Source: Solwaraspora sp. WMMD792 (GTDB lineage: Bacteria > Actinomycetota > Actinomycetes > Mycobacteriales > Micromonosporaceae). From it: a stretch of 64,000 nt of DNA. Below the pieces are notes generated by a model, which was not told where the DNA came from, searched no databases, and worked only from the letters and a program-made list of their open reading frames with translations. The stretch covers positions 5,580,001-5,644,000 of the forward strand of contig NZ_JARUBH010000009.1 of NCBI RefSeq assembly GCF_029626105.1. Direction: 5' to 3'. Positions 9,141 to 17,632 of this stretch are shown one piece after another. Made by a program: the position numbers and the translations under genes. Positions within the stretch are counted from its first letter, which is position 1, and the number at the start of each line of letters is the position of its first letter.

Positions 9141-9227
9141 CGTGTACGTCGGCTCACTACGAAGAGTGCTCACCCTGGAACTCAGTGATACGGCGTCAGT
9201 GGCGGCACGGTGACGGGGAAGGCCTCG

Positions 9228-10343
9228 ATGAGCAATCTCGCGCAACTGTTGAAGGAGAGCTGGGTGCTCGTCGAGGAGGAGCACGACCAGGTGGCGGGCT
9301 ACTTCTACGCCCGGCTGTTCCTGGACCGGCCGGACCTTCGCCAGCTCTTCCCGGTGCAGATGGACACCCAGCGGCGCTGCCTGATCGAAGCTATCGTCTC
9401 CGCCGTCGGCTCGATCGAGGACCCCGAGCAGTTCGCCGACTACCTGCAGTCACTCGGCCGGGCCCACCGCAAGTTCCATGTGCAAGCTGCGGACTACGCC
9501 GCGTTCGGCGGCATGATGCTGGAGGCGCTGCGTACCGTCGCCGGTGACCGGTGGAGCTTCGAGTACGACGAGGCCTGGGGCACCGCGCTGGAGATGCTCA
9601 CCACCAACCTGGTCATCGGCGCAGAGACCGACCCGAACCCGGCGTTCTGGCACGCTGAGGTGCTCGACCACGAACGCCGGGGCACCGACGTCGCCGTGCT
9701 GACCTGCCGGCCGCTGCAGTACCGACTGGAGTACCAGGCGGGGCAGTACGTGAGTGTCGAGGTGCCGCGCTACCTGCCGAGGCTGTGGCGCAGCTACTCG
9801 ATCGCGAACGCGCCCCGGGCGGACAACACACTGGAGTTCCACGTCCGGGCGGCCGCTGCTGGCTGGGTGTCCAGCGCGCTGGTCCGCCGGGTCCGCCCCG
9901 GCGATCTGCTGCGGGTGGCCGCCCCGATGGGCGCCATGGTGCTGGACCGGGACTCGCCACGGGACATCGTCTGCCTGGCCGGCGGGGTCGGTTTCGCCCC
10001 GGTCAAGGCCCTGATCGACGAGCTGACCCGGTACAACCGCAGCCGCTGGGTGCACGTCTACCTGGGCGGGCGGACCCGCGACGACCTGTACGACCTGGCC
10101 GAGCTGAGCCAGCTCTGCGCCGCCTACCCCTGGCTGAACGTGGTGCCGTGCTGCTCGGACGACCCTGGCTGGACCGGGGAGCACGGCGAGGTCGCCGACG
10201 TGCTGGCCCGCTACGGCCCGTGGTACGAGCACGACTTCTTCGTCGCCGGGTCGGCCGGCATGGTCCGGTCGAGTCTGCGTCGGCTGGCCGAGCTCGACGT
10301 CCCGGCCGAGCACATCCGCTACGACAGCTTCGGCGAGGTGTGA
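9228..10343 (+). CDS. hmp: Flavohaemoglobin-like NO dioxygenase (globin + FAD/NAD reductase)
   Basis: 371 residues from ATG 9228, with GGGGAAGG eight bases upstream. The N-terminal ~130 residues are a globin: LFPVQM at the CD corner and the proximal His in LGRAHRKFHVQAADY. The FAD domain follows with LWRSYSIANAP, then the NAD domain with LAGGVGFAPVKALI and the C-terminal VAGSAGMVRSSL. Hmp-type enzymes convert NO plus O2 to nitrate at the haem with electrons from NAD(P)H via FAD. It is monocistronic, divergent from the CPBP gene and convergent with the deformylase fusion (13-base gap). Confidence 0.88.
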   Translation: MSNLAQLLKESWVLVEEEHDQVAGYFYARLFLDRPDLRQLFPVQMDTQRRCLIEAIVSAVGSIEDPEQFADYLQSLGRAHRKFHVQAADYAAFGGMMLEALRTVAGDRWSFEYDEAWGTALEMLTTNLVIGAETDPNPAFWHAEVLDHERRGTDVAVLTCRPLQYRLEYQAGQYVSVEVPRYLPRLWRSYSIANAPRADNTLEFHVRAAAAGWVSSALVRRVRPGDLLRVAAPMGAMVLDRDSPRDIVCLAGGVGFAPVKALIDELTRYNRSRWVHVYLGGRTRDDLYDLAELSQLCAAYPWLNVVPCCSDDPGWTGEHGEVADVLARYGPWYEHDFFVAGSAGMVRSSLRRLAELDVPAEHIRYDSFGEV

Positions 10344-10356
10344 CCGCTTTGCCCGG

Positions 10357-11904
10357 TCAGTACACCCAGGGCCGGCCGCTGTCCCGGTACTCCTCGACCG
10401 GCACCAGGCTGGTCCCCGGTGCCATCCGGTCGACGTACAGCCGGCCCTCCAGGTGGTCGATCTCGTGCGCGACCAGCCGGGCCATCGCCCGGTCGAAGGA
10501 CGTGATCACCCGGCCGCCGTCGAACCTGGAGTGTTCGACGTCGATCCGCAGCGGACGCGGCACCAGCCCACGCACGTCGAAGTAGGACAGGCAACCCTCG
10601 TACTGGTCGTCGGTCTCCACCGAGGCGTCGACGACCCGTGGGTTGAGCAGCACCAGCGCCTCGGCTCCCGGTTCCGGCGGCCGGACCAGGGCAGCGGCCC
10701 AGGGCAGCCCGATCTGTGGTGCGGCCAGGCCCACCCCCTTGCCGAACGGGTGCAGCTCGTCGAGTCGGGCCAGCATGGCCCGCAGCCGGGCGACCGTGTC
10801 CAACGCCACCGCCTCGTCGGCCGGCAGCTCGAACGGCTGCACCTGCTGCCGGAGCATCTCGGCACCCCGCTGCACGATCCCGATGGCCCGCATCCGTTCG
10901 CTGGCCCGCGGCTCCGGCCGCGTCTCCGACCCGGCCGATGATCCGGCCGGGCCGCCGCCGTGCGTCGGCGGCCCGGACCGGAACCGCCACTCCAGCCGGT
11001 ACCGGGCGTTGAGCAGCGGGGCGTCGGTCGACCACTCCAGCACCGACCGGCCGTTCACCCGCTGCCGGCGCACCGGCGTACGCAGCGGGGCGTCCTCCGC
11101 AGACAGGGACGTCTCGACCCCCCACACCTGGGGGTCGAACGCTTCCGGGAAGTCCAGCCGTACGGTGAGCTGCCGGGTGGGCAGCCGGACGGCGCGTTGG
11201 AACCACTGCCCCCACTTCTCCTGGCCGACCCGGTAGGTGTACTCGATGCTGGTGCGCTGCCCCGGGTACAGCGGGAACCGGCCGTCGGCGTTCTCGAACA
11301 GCAGCCAGACCTCTTTGAACGCGTCCCGGTCGTGTTTCTTGCGCCACTGCATCGGCTCCTGGTGCCCGGGGGTTCCGCAGAAGGCGTGCAGGTCCAGCTC
11401 GACGAAGGTGAGCGGGTGTTCCCGGTGGTGCCGGTTGGACCGGTCCGGGTCGTCGGGGTACCGGTCGACGGCGACCCGGACCAGGTAACGGGTGACCGGG
11501 TCGGTGCCGGCGTTGTAAAGCGCCCGCCGGATCGTGCAGTGGTAGTAGCCGTCCCGGTAGGCGAGGGTGGCCACCTCCTGCTCGACGATCAGGCCGGTGC
11601 CGGGTGGCATCCACTGTTCGGGCACCGGCGGGTCGCGCGGCGGGGTGCTGGTACGGCTGTGCCGCAGTTCGTCGTACTCCTGGTAGCGCTGCCAGATCGC
11701 GCCGCCGGCGCCGAGCACCGCTTCGGCCCGGCGGGCGAAGTCCTCGGTGGGGCGGTGCCGGCGGCCTTCGACGTGGCTGATGTACGACGGGTCGAAGCCC
11801 ATCCGGGCGGCCAGTTGCTTCTTGGTCATCGCCCGGTCCAGGCGCCACTGGGCGAGCTCGGCCGCGAAGGTGTCGGCAGCGCGGTCGATGGGCGAGCTGG
11901 TCAT
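10357..11904 (-). CDS. XRE-type HTH fused to a peptide deformylase domain
   Basis: 515 residues from ATG 11904 (GAGGGG upstream). Residues ~12-62 are an XRE helix-turn-helix (MTKKQLAARMGFDPSYISHV). Residues ~85-310 are a middle beta-rich domain without a name I recognise. Residues ~335-500 are peptide deformylase with all three catalytic motifs: GVGLAAPQ (390-397), EGCLS (436-440) and HEIDH (480-484). Deformylase removes the N-formyl group from nascent proteins using a metal held by the Cys of EGCLS and the two His of HExxH. A DNA-binding head on this enzyme is unusual; it may be a regulatory or secondary deformylase. Confidence 0.88.
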   Translation of the reverse strand: MTSSPIDRAADTFAAELAQWRLDRAMTKKQLAARMGFDPSYISHVEGRRHRPTEDFARRAEAVLGAGGAIWQRYQEYDELRHSRTSTPPRDPPVPEQWMPPGTGLIVEQEVATLAYRDGYYHCTIRRALYNAGTDPVTRYLVRVAVDRYPDDPDRSNRHHREHPLTFVELDLHAFCGTPGHQEPMQWRKKHDRDAFKEVWLLFENADGRFPLYPGQRTSIEYTYRVGQEKWGQWFQRAVRLPTRQLTVRLDFPEAFDPQVWGVETSLSAEDAPLRTPVRRQRVNGRSVLEWSTDAPLLNARYRLEWRFRSGPPTHGGGPAGSSAGSETRPEPRASERMRAIGIVQRGAEMLRQQVQPFELPADEAVALDTVARLRAMLARLDELHPFGKGVGLAAPQIGLPWAAALVRPPEPGAEALVLLNPRVVDASVETDDQYEGCLSYFDVRGLVPRPLRIDVEHSRFDGGRVITSFDRAMARLVAHEIDHLEGRLYVDRMAPGTSLVPVEEYRDSGRPWVY

Positions 11905-12143
11905 CGCAAGGCGTCCCCTCAGGCCGGATCCACAGTCTGCTTTCCGACTCGTACGCCCGGTCGGATTTGGCGCGTTGCCGACAGAGCACTTGACAGCCCA
12001 GATCGGCCCACTCTGCGAGATTTGCCCATCACTCAACCGCCACGGAATGTCACCACCCCGGCTGGAAGTTTCGCCGATACTCTGGTTAGCCTAGCCTTAG
12101 CAAGCTAGGGTGAACCATCGGCGGCTGTCGGAAGGATCGAAAG
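11905..12143. other. Divergent intergenic region with an iron box
   Basis: 239 bases between the deformylase fusion (minus) and the small ORF/FhuF-like pair (plus). Apart from the iron-box match at 12081-12099 and the ribosome site at 12131-12143, I see no gene or strong hairpin. Confidence 0.5.
12081..12099 (+). promoter_or_regulatory. IdeR/DmdR1-type iron box
   Basis: Reading the minus strand, TAAGGCTAGGCTAACCAGA matches the known actinobacterial iron-box consensus TTAGGTTAGGCTAACCTAA at 15 of 19 positions, including an unbroken run of ten (TAGGCTAACC). It lies about 45 bases before the coupled small ORF and 160 bases before a FhuF-like iron reductase gene, as expected for an Fe(II)-dependent repressor site. 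Confidence 0.75.
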
Positions 12144-12263
12144 GTGAGAACGTTGCGGCGAGGCACGTGCGACCCGGTTGACCACGGGAGCGCCACCTCC
12201 TTCTCGGTTGCCACCGCGACCTGCCCGGTTGTCGCCGCGCCGCTGGATGGTTGCTCATCGTGA
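12144..12263 (+). CDS. 39-aa Cys-containing small ORF coupled to the FhuF-like gene
   Basis: GTG at 12144 follows a good ribosome site (GGAAGGATCGAAAG). The frame encodes 39 residues with three cysteines (9, 27, 37), begins MRTLRRGTCDPVDHG and ends CSS. Its TGA (12261-12263) overlaps the GTG of the next gene at 12260 as GTGA, the standard coupling arrangement in this genome. No homologue comes to mind. It may be a real small protein or a translated leader controlling the reductase. Confidence 0.45.
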   Translation: MRTLRRGTCDPVDHGSATSFSVATATCPVVAAPLDGCSS

Positions 12264-13051
12264 CCGCCGTCATAGACCCCCGGGCCCGCGCCGCCGCGCC
12301 GCTGGCCCCGATCACCGCCACGTTGCGCACCGCGTTCGGCACCGACGACCTGCCCGGCCTGCACGCCGGTCTGCTCGTCGACGACCAGACCGGCTGGCTG
12401 CCCGCCACCGAGCTGATCCACGGCGACCACCTGCCCCGGCTGCTCGACTCGGCCGCCCGACGCTGGCAGGCGAAGCGGCACGCCGCAGCCGCCCTCGCCT
12501 GGAAGGCGTACAGCTACTGGGTGGCGCTGCCGGTCGCGCTCGGCTGGGCGTCGGCCCGCCGGGTGCCGCTGATGCGCGCCGACGACGTACTGCTGCGGAT
12601 GGCCGACGACGGCCCGCTGGTCGACGTCGGCCTGCGCACCGGGATCCCGGTGGCGGTGCTGCCGCACGACCCGATCGCGGCGGCCGGGCTGCCCGAGGTG
12701 CTGGTCGTTGCCGACGAGGCCGAGCTGCTGCGGGTCCTCCGGATCGCCCTGCTCGACCAGCACATGAGCCCGCTGCTGGACGAGATCCACAGCCGGGTGA
12801 AGCTCGGCCCGCGGACGCTGCTCGGCTCCCTCTCCTCCGGCATCGCCTACGCGGTGCTGCAGGCGGCCGACGCGCTGCCCGGCTCGTCCGCCGAGACGAT
12901 CGGCACGCTGCTCGACGCGCTGGACATCGGCGACCTGATCGAGCTGGTGCCCGGCGAGGACGGGGCGGTCACCGTGCAGCGCCGGACCTGCTGTCTGGCG
13001 TTCACCCTGCCCGACCCGAAGATCTGCCCCGGCTGCTGCATCCGCCCGTAA
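12260..13051 (+). CDS. FhuF-like [2Fe-2S] siderophore-iron reductase
   Basis: 263 residues from GTG 12260. The C-terminus carries the FhuF cluster motif RRTCCLAFTLPDPKICPGCC (adjacent Cys pair, then CxxCC), which binds the [2Fe-2S] cluster that reduces Fe(III) in imported ferric siderophores. The preceding ~235 residues form the usual Ala/Leu-rich helical domain. No transporter is adjacent, but the iron box upstream supports expression under iron starvation. It is followed by two GC hairpins. Confidence 0.85.
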   Translation: MTAVIDPRARAAAPLAPITATLRTAFGTDDLPGLHAGLLVDDQTGWLPATELIHGDHLPRLLDSAARRWQAKRHAAAALAWKAYSYWVALPVALGWASARRVPLMRADDVLLRMADDGPLVDVGLRTGIPVAVLPHDPIAAAGLPEVLVVADEAELLRVLRIALLDQHMSPLLDEIHSRVKLGPRTLLGSLSSGIAYAVLQAADALPGSSAETIGTLLDALDIGDLIELVPGEDGAVTVQRRTCCLAFTLPDPKICPGCCIRP

Positions 13052-13064
13052 CCCCGCGCCGCGC

Positions 13065-13127
13065 GGCCGGGTCGATCCGGCCACGCGGACAAACGGTTCC
13101 GGCCCCGGCCGCGCGGGTAGCGGCCGG
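13065..13127. terminator. Two GC-rich hairpins between convergent genes
   Basis: GGCCGG (13065-13070) pairs with CCGGCC (13077-13082) around GTCGAT. CCGGCCGC (13105-13112) pairs with GCGGCCGG (13120-13127) around a 7-base loop. There are no T-tracts, as usual for actinomycetes; they probably terminate both the reductase and the convergent PEBP gene. Confidence 0.5.
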
Positions 13128-13135
13128 CCCAGTGG

Positions 13136-13678
13136 TCAGCCCGGCTGCTGGTAGGTGGCCGTCAGCCGCGCCCGGGCCAGGGTGTGGAAGGCCAGGTTGA
13201 AGCCGACGTACGCCGGGGTCGCCGTCGGGCCGAGGTCGAGCCCTTCGACGTCGAGGGCGTGCACCGCGAAGATGTACCGGTGCGGCCGGTCACCGGCCGG
13301 CGGTGCGGCGCCGTCGTAGCCGGGGTTACCGAAGTCGTTGCGTACGCCGAACGCGCCCGGCGCCGCCTTCTCCGGGTCACCGCCGGCACCCTGCGCCAGC
13401 TCGGTCACCGACGCCGGCAGGTTGACCAGCAGCCAGTGCCAGAACCCGCTACCGGTCGGCGCGTCCGGGTCGAAACAGGTGACCACGAACCCCTTGGTCG
13501 ATGCCGGAAAGCCCGACCAGGACAGTTGCGGGGAGAGGTTCGCCCCGCCGGCTCCGGTGAAAACGTGTGCCGTCGGCAGCGGCCCGCCGTCGGCGAGGTC
13601 GGTGCTGGTCAACGTGAACGAGTCGACCGGCGGAAGCAGGTCGTACGGATCAGGTGCGATCGGTCGGTCCAGGTTCAT
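13136..13678 (-). CDS. YbhB/YbcL-family Raf-kinase-inhibitor-like (PEBP) protein
   Basis: 180 residues from ATG 13678 (AGGA eight bases upstream; ATG 13687 is the alternative). PEBP signatures are clear: NLSPQLSWSGFP, VVTCFDPDAPTGSGFWHWLLVNLP (the anion-pocket DPDAP...WxHW) and PHRYIFAVHALDV. The family binds phosphate- or phosphonate-like ligands in a shallow pocket, and bacterial members have no settled function. It is cytosolic by appearance. Confidence 0.9.
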   Translation of the reverse strand: MNLDRPIAPDPYDLLPPVDSFTLTSTDLADGGPLPTAHVFTGAGGANLSPQLSWSGFPASTKGFVVTCFDPDAPTGSGFWHWLLVNLPASVTELAQGAGGDPEKAAPGAFGVRNDFGNPGYDGAAPPAGDRPHRYIFAVHALDVEGLDLGPTATPAYVGFNLAFHTLARARLTATYQQPG

Positions 13679-13744
13679 GCCTGGCATCCTGCCGCACCCG
13701 GCACCGGTACGCAGCCCAGCGCACCGATGCCGGGTGGAATCGCA

Positions 13745-15967
13745 TCAGGACTGCTTGGCTCCGCTGCCGACCAGCTCGGCGTCGCGCTGCGCGGCCAGCC
13801 GGGCCCGCAGCTGCTCGCCTTCGATGTCCACGTTGGGCATGATCCGGCTGAGGAAGCGCGGCAGCCACCAGGCGGCCCGGCCGAGCAGCGACATCACCGC
13901 CGGCACGATGGTCATCCGCACCACGAACGCGTCGATCAGCACGCCGATCGCCAGCGCGAAGCCCATCGACTTGATCACCGGGTCGTCGACCAGCATGAAG
14001 CCGCCGAAGACCGAGATCATGATCAGCGCGGCGGCGGTGACCACCCGAGCGCCGTGTCCCATCCCGTTGATGGTGGCCTGGGTAGCGGTGTCACCGTGCA
14101 CGAAGTCCTCCCGCATCCGGGAGACCAGGAACACCTCGTAGTCCATGGCCAGGCCGAACAGGATGCCGATCAGCAGGATCGGCAGGAAGCTGACCAGCGG
14201 GCCCGGGGTGTCCAGGCCGACCAGGTCGGCGAGCCAGCCCCACTGGAAGACCGCGACGGTGATGCCGAACGCCGCGCCGACGGTCAGCAGGAAACCGAGG
14301 GCGGCCTTCACCGGCACCAGGATCGACCGGAACACCAGCATCAGCAGCAGGATCGACAGCCCGACGACCAGCAGCAGGTAGACCGGCATCGCGTCGGCGA
14401 GCTTGTCGGAGACGTCGATGCCGACGGCGGTGACACCGGTCAACGCGATCGCGGCGGGGCCGTCGTCGTCCGGGGCCAGCCCGAGCTCGGCGATCTCCAC
14501 GCGGATCCGCTCGACGAGCTCCTCGGTCTCGGCCTCGGTGGGGCCGGTCGCCGGGATGACCGCCAGGATCGCGGTCTGCCCGTCCCGGCTGGGCTGCGGC
14601 GGCGCGACCATCAGTACGCCGTCGAGGGCCTGCACCGTACCGGTGATCTGGCCGGCGGCGGCGGTGGTGGCCTCCGCCGAGTCACCGGAGACCACCATGA
14701 TCAGCCGGCCGTTGAAGCCGGGCCCGAACCCTTCGCTGGTCAGGTCGTACGCGGTCCGTTCGCTGCTGCCCAGCGGGGCGGTGCTGGCGTCCGGCAGGGC
14801 GATCCGCATGTCGGCGGCGGGGATCGCCAGGGCACCGAGGCCGGCCACGCCGAGCACGATCACCGGGATCCGCAGCTTCACCATCAGTCGGGCCCAGCGG
14901 AACCCGAAGGACTCCTGGTTTTCGTGGGTGGTCGGTGCCTGCGCCGGGTCGACGGCCCGCTTGCCGCGCGGCAGCACCCGGCGGCCGGCGTAGCCGAGCA
15001 GCGCCGGCTGCAGAGTGATCGCGACCAGGACGGCGACGCTGACCGTGCCGGCGGCGGCCAGACCCATCACGGTCAGGAACGGGATGCCGACGACGGACAG
15101 ACCGGCGAGGGCGATGACCACGGTGGCGCCGGCGAACACCACTGCGGAGCCGGCGGTGGCGACGGCACGGGCGGCCGCCTCCTCCGGCTCCAGCCCTTCG
15201 AGCAGGTGCTGCCGGTGCCGGGAGGTGATGAACAGCGAGTAGTCGATGCCGACGGCCAGGCCGAGCATCAGCGCCAGCACCGGGGCGGTGGAGGTGAGGT
15301 CGATGACGCCGCTCAGCACGAACAGACCGGCCATGCCGGCGCCGACGCCGATCAGCGCGTTCAGCATCGTCATCCCGGCGGCGACCAGCGAACCGAAGGT
15401 GATGATCAGGACGACCAGGGCGATCGCCACGCCGATCGCCTCCTGGGAGCCGACGTGCGGCTCGGTGCTCATCACCTCGCCGCCGTGGGCCACCTGGAAG
15501 CCGGCGTCGCGGGCCGGACCACCGACCGCTTCGTACGCTTCCCGCGATTCGTCGCTGACCTCGTCGTTCGGCACAGCGAACTGGACGTTTACCAGGGCGA
15601 ACCGGCCGTCGGGCGACACGCTGCCGGTCTGGAACGGGTCGAGCGCGGCGATCACGCCGGGGATCTGGTTGGCTTCGCCGACCACCTGCAGGACGGCGGC
15701 CTGACCTTCGGGGGTGGTGAGCTGCTCGCCCTCCGGCGCGGCGATCACGATCGTGCCGCCGGCCCCGCTGGCTTCCGGGAACTGCTCCTGGAGCAGCTCC
15801 AACGCCTCCTGGGATTCGGTGCCGGGGATGTTGAAGTCGCTGGCGGTCGGCCCGCGGAAGGCGAGCGCGGCGGCGCCGAGACCGACCAGGGCGATCAACC
15901 AGATCGAAACGACCAGGTGTCGCTTGCGAAAGGCGGTCCGGCCGAGCCGGTATAGCAGGGTGGCCAT
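13745..15967 (-). CDS. MMPL-family RND transporter
   Basis: 740 residues from ATG 15967 (AGAGGA ribosome site). Twelve membrane segments in the RND pattern: one near 15-35, a ~135-residue outer loop, five segments at ~175-330, a second large loop, then five at ~535-690. MMPL hallmarks include GLAVGIDYSLFITSRHR in the first half and GLAMDYEVFLVSRMRED in the second, carrying the Asp-Tyr pairs used in proton coupling. Such proteins export lipids or drugs. The adjacent TetR and its palindrome suggest an inducible efflux unit. Confidence 0.92.
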   Translation of the reverse strand: MATLLYRLGRTAFRKRHLVVSIWLIALVGLGAAALAFRGPTASDFNIPGTESQEALELLQEQFPEASGAGGTIVIAAPEGEQLTTPEGQAAVLQVVGEANQIPGVIAALDPFQTGSVSPDGRFALVNVQFAVPNDEVSDESREAYEAVGGPARDAGFQVAHGGEVMSTEPHVGSQEAIGVAIALVVLIITFGSLVAAGMTMLNALIGVGAGMAGLFVLSGVIDLTSTAPVLALMLGLAVGIDYSLFITSRHRQHLLEGLEPEEAAARAVATAGSAVVFAGATVVIALAGLSVVGIPFLTVMGLAAAGTVSVAVLVAITLQPALLGYAGRRVLPRGKRAVDPAQAPTTHENQESFGFRWARLMVKLRIPVIVLGVAGLGALAIPAADMRIALPDASTAPLGSSERTAYDLTSEGFGPGFNGRLIMVVSGDSAEATTAAAGQITGTVQALDGVLMVAPPQPSRDGQTAILAVIPATGPTEAETEELVERIRVEIAELGLAPDDDGPAAIALTGVTAVGIDVSDKLADAMPVYLLLVVGLSILLLMLVFRSILVPVKAALGFLLTVGAAFGITVAVFQWGWLADLVGLDTPGPLVSFLPILLIGILFGLAMDYEVFLVSRMREDFVHGDTATQATINGMGHGARVVTAAALIMISVFGGFMLVDDPVIKSMGFALAIGVLIDAFVVRMTIVPAVMSLLGRAAWWLPRFLSRIMPNVDIEGEQLRARLAAQRDAELVGSGAKQS

Positions 15968-16020
15968 GCGGCATCCTCTGTCGTGTCGGTCGTTACGGAA
16001 CTTCGGGTTTTCAGCTGGCG

Positions 16021-16605
16021 TCAGGTCTCGGTTCTTACGGCGGGCCTGGGTTCGCCGAGGGTCCGGTCGATCACCTGGGTCAGCAGCGGGCGGAGTCGGT
16101 CGGCGTCGAGGTCGAGGTGTTTGGAGCTGGCGGCGGCGACCCCGGCCAGCACCACCAGGGCGGCGAACCGGTCCTCCAGGCGCCCGGACCGGCCGGTGAG
16201 GGCGTCGAGCAGCCGGTCGATCATCTGTTCGAGGTCGCAGAAGGCGGGTTGGTGCAGCATCTGCGGGATCTCGGCGTAGAGCACCGCGATCTGCCGCTGG
16301 TAGCGAAGGCAGAGTTCGATGAAGCCGTCGATCGCGGTACGGCGGGCGGTCTCGTCGTCGAGTCCGGCCAGTTGCCGGTCGAGTTGGGCCAGGCTGGCGA
16401 CCGCCGGGTTCATCAGGGCGGCGAGGATCGCGTCCTTGCTGTCGAAGTGGTAGAGCAGGGACGCCTTGGCGCAGCCCACCTCGGCGGCGATGTCCTGAAG
16501 GGAGGCGCCCCGGAAGCCGACCACCGCGAAGCGCTGGGCGGCCACGTCGAGGATCTGTTCGCGTAGCTCGGGCCGCGCTGCGCCGCCCCGGCCGGTCTGC
16601 GTCAC
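16021..16605 (-). CDS. TetR-family regulator of the MMPL exporter
   Basis: 194 residues. GTG 16605 is chosen because AGGAGG lies eight bases before it, whereas GTG 16614 directly abuts that ribosome site. The N-terminal HTH is typical ([44 protein letters not shown]), and the C-terminal ~140 residues are helical ligand-binding. It lies 53 bases upstream of, and co-directional with, the exporter, so it probably controls a two-gene operon through the palindrome at 16671-16686. Confidence 0.9.
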   Translation of the reverse strand: MTQTGRGGAARPELREQILDVAAQRFAVVGFRGASLQDIAAEVGCAKASLLYHFDSKDAILAALMNPAVASLAQLDRQLAGLDDETARRTAIDGFIELCLRYQRQIAVLYAEIPQMLHQPAFCDLEQMIDRLLDALTGRSGRLEDRFAALVVLAGVAAASSKHLDLDADRLRPLLTQVIDRTLGEPRPAVRTET

Positions 16606-16670
16606 CTTGCCCACCTCCTCTCCTCAGGTCACCTGCCGCGACCAAGGATGCCGGAGCGAACCCAGAAACC

Positions 16671-16686
16671 CTGACCGATCGGTCAG
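16671..16686 (+). promoter_or_regulatory. TetR operator palindrome
   Basis: CTGACCGATCGGTCAG is a perfect 16-base palindrome 66 bases before the tetR GTG. The GACCGATCGGTC core is the kind of site bound by TetR-family dimers, which fits autoregulation plus control of the MMPL gene. Confidence 0.75.
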
Positions 16687-16824
16687 AAGGTGAAGCAGCT
16701 CACAGAGACGGCCCGCTCAACCTCGATCTCGACCAGCAAATCTCACCCGAAGCGGGTGGAAGCCTGACGAGAGCCTGATGAGAGTTCGTTAAGAGTCACC
16801 CGGAGCAGGGGCGACGGAAGACGG

Positions 16825-17484
16825 TCACCGGGCCGGCAGGACCGCGTGTTTCAGCTGGCTGGCCAGCCAGTCCCGGAAGTCGGTCTCGTTCCAGCCGCAG
16901 CGCAGCACCAGGCTGGCGTAGTGCGCCGGGTCGTTGTAGAACCAGACCAGATCCACCGACCGGTCGAGGTCGGATCCGTACCGCAGCGGTCCCAGGTCGC
17001 GCAGTCGCGCGACCACGCCGGTGGCGCCGATCCGGCGGTTACGCAGCAGCGTCTCCCAGACCTGGGCGACCTCTTCGGCGTCGTCGGCCGCCTGCCGTAC
17101 GGTCTCGAAGATTCGTGCCGTCCGGCCGCCGATCAGCCGGCACACCTCCGCGTACGCGTCGAGGACACCTTCGGCGGTGTCGGCGAGACGCACCGGCTGG
17201 AACCAGGGCCGCTCGACGACCGGCACCGGTTCGTCGTCGCCGGCGAGGGCCTCGTCGAGGACCTGGCGCAGCAGGGCCGGTTTGGAGCCGAAGGCGGCGA
17301 AGACGGTGGGGCGGGCGACACCGGCCACGACGGCGACGTCGGCGAGCGAGGCACCGGCGTAGCCGCGTTCGACGAAGAGGTCCCGGGCTGCGTCGACGAT
17401 CGCCCGTCGGGTCCGGCGGGCGTTCTCCTCGCGTACCGCTGATCGGTATTTCCGGGTCGGCCTGGTCTCGTTGTCGGCTGCCAT
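16825..17484 (-). CDS. TetR-family transcriptional regulator
   Basis: 219 residues from ATG 17484. The HTH is at about residues 25-70 (AIVDAARDLFVERGYAGASLADVAVVAGVARPTVFAAFGSKPALL). The C-terminal domain contains paired Trp-rich helices (LVWFYNDPAHYASLVLRCGWN). It is not in an operon with the neighbouring TetR/MMPL unit, and its target is unknown. AGACAGCGTCT (17514-17524) in its promoter region is a likely operator. Confidence 0.88.
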   Translation of the reverse strand: MAADNETRPTRKYRSAVREENARRTRRAIVDAARDLFVERGYAGASLADVAVVAGVARPTVFAAFGSKPALLRQVLDEALAGDDEPVPVVERPWFQPVRLADTAEGVLDAYAEVCRLIGGRTARIFETVRQAADDAEEVAQVWETLLRNRRIGATGVVARLRDLGPLRYGSDLDRSVDLVWFYNDPAHYASLVLRCGWNETDFRDWLASQLKHAVLPAR

Positions 17485-17511
17485 AGCTCCGTCACCCTAC
17501 CAAGATATTAA

Positions 17512-17525
17512 CTAGACAGCGTCTC
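17512..17525 (-). promoter_or_regulatory. Candidate TetR operator
   Basis: AGAC-AGC-GTCT (17514-17524) is an inverted repeat 30 bases before the TetR start; TAGACA (17513-17518) is echoed by TGTCTA about 15 bases further on. The sequence resembles ACTAGACAGCGTCTAGT-type TetR sites. Confidence 0.4.
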
Positions 17526-17632
17526 TGGACTAGCTGGTGTCTATTGAATATGCTCAGAGCAGCCTGACCGGCGTCGGACCGCCAGCACGGTCCCGACCGG
17601 GGCGGCTTCCCGCTGCGACGAAAGGGTCAGCC

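Noticed and set aside
13184-15955. 923-codon plus-strand frame opposite the MMPL/PEBP genes
   Set aside because: Gln/Arg/Asp/His-rich low-complexity translation antisense to a clear MMPL transporter; a high-GC shadow frame.
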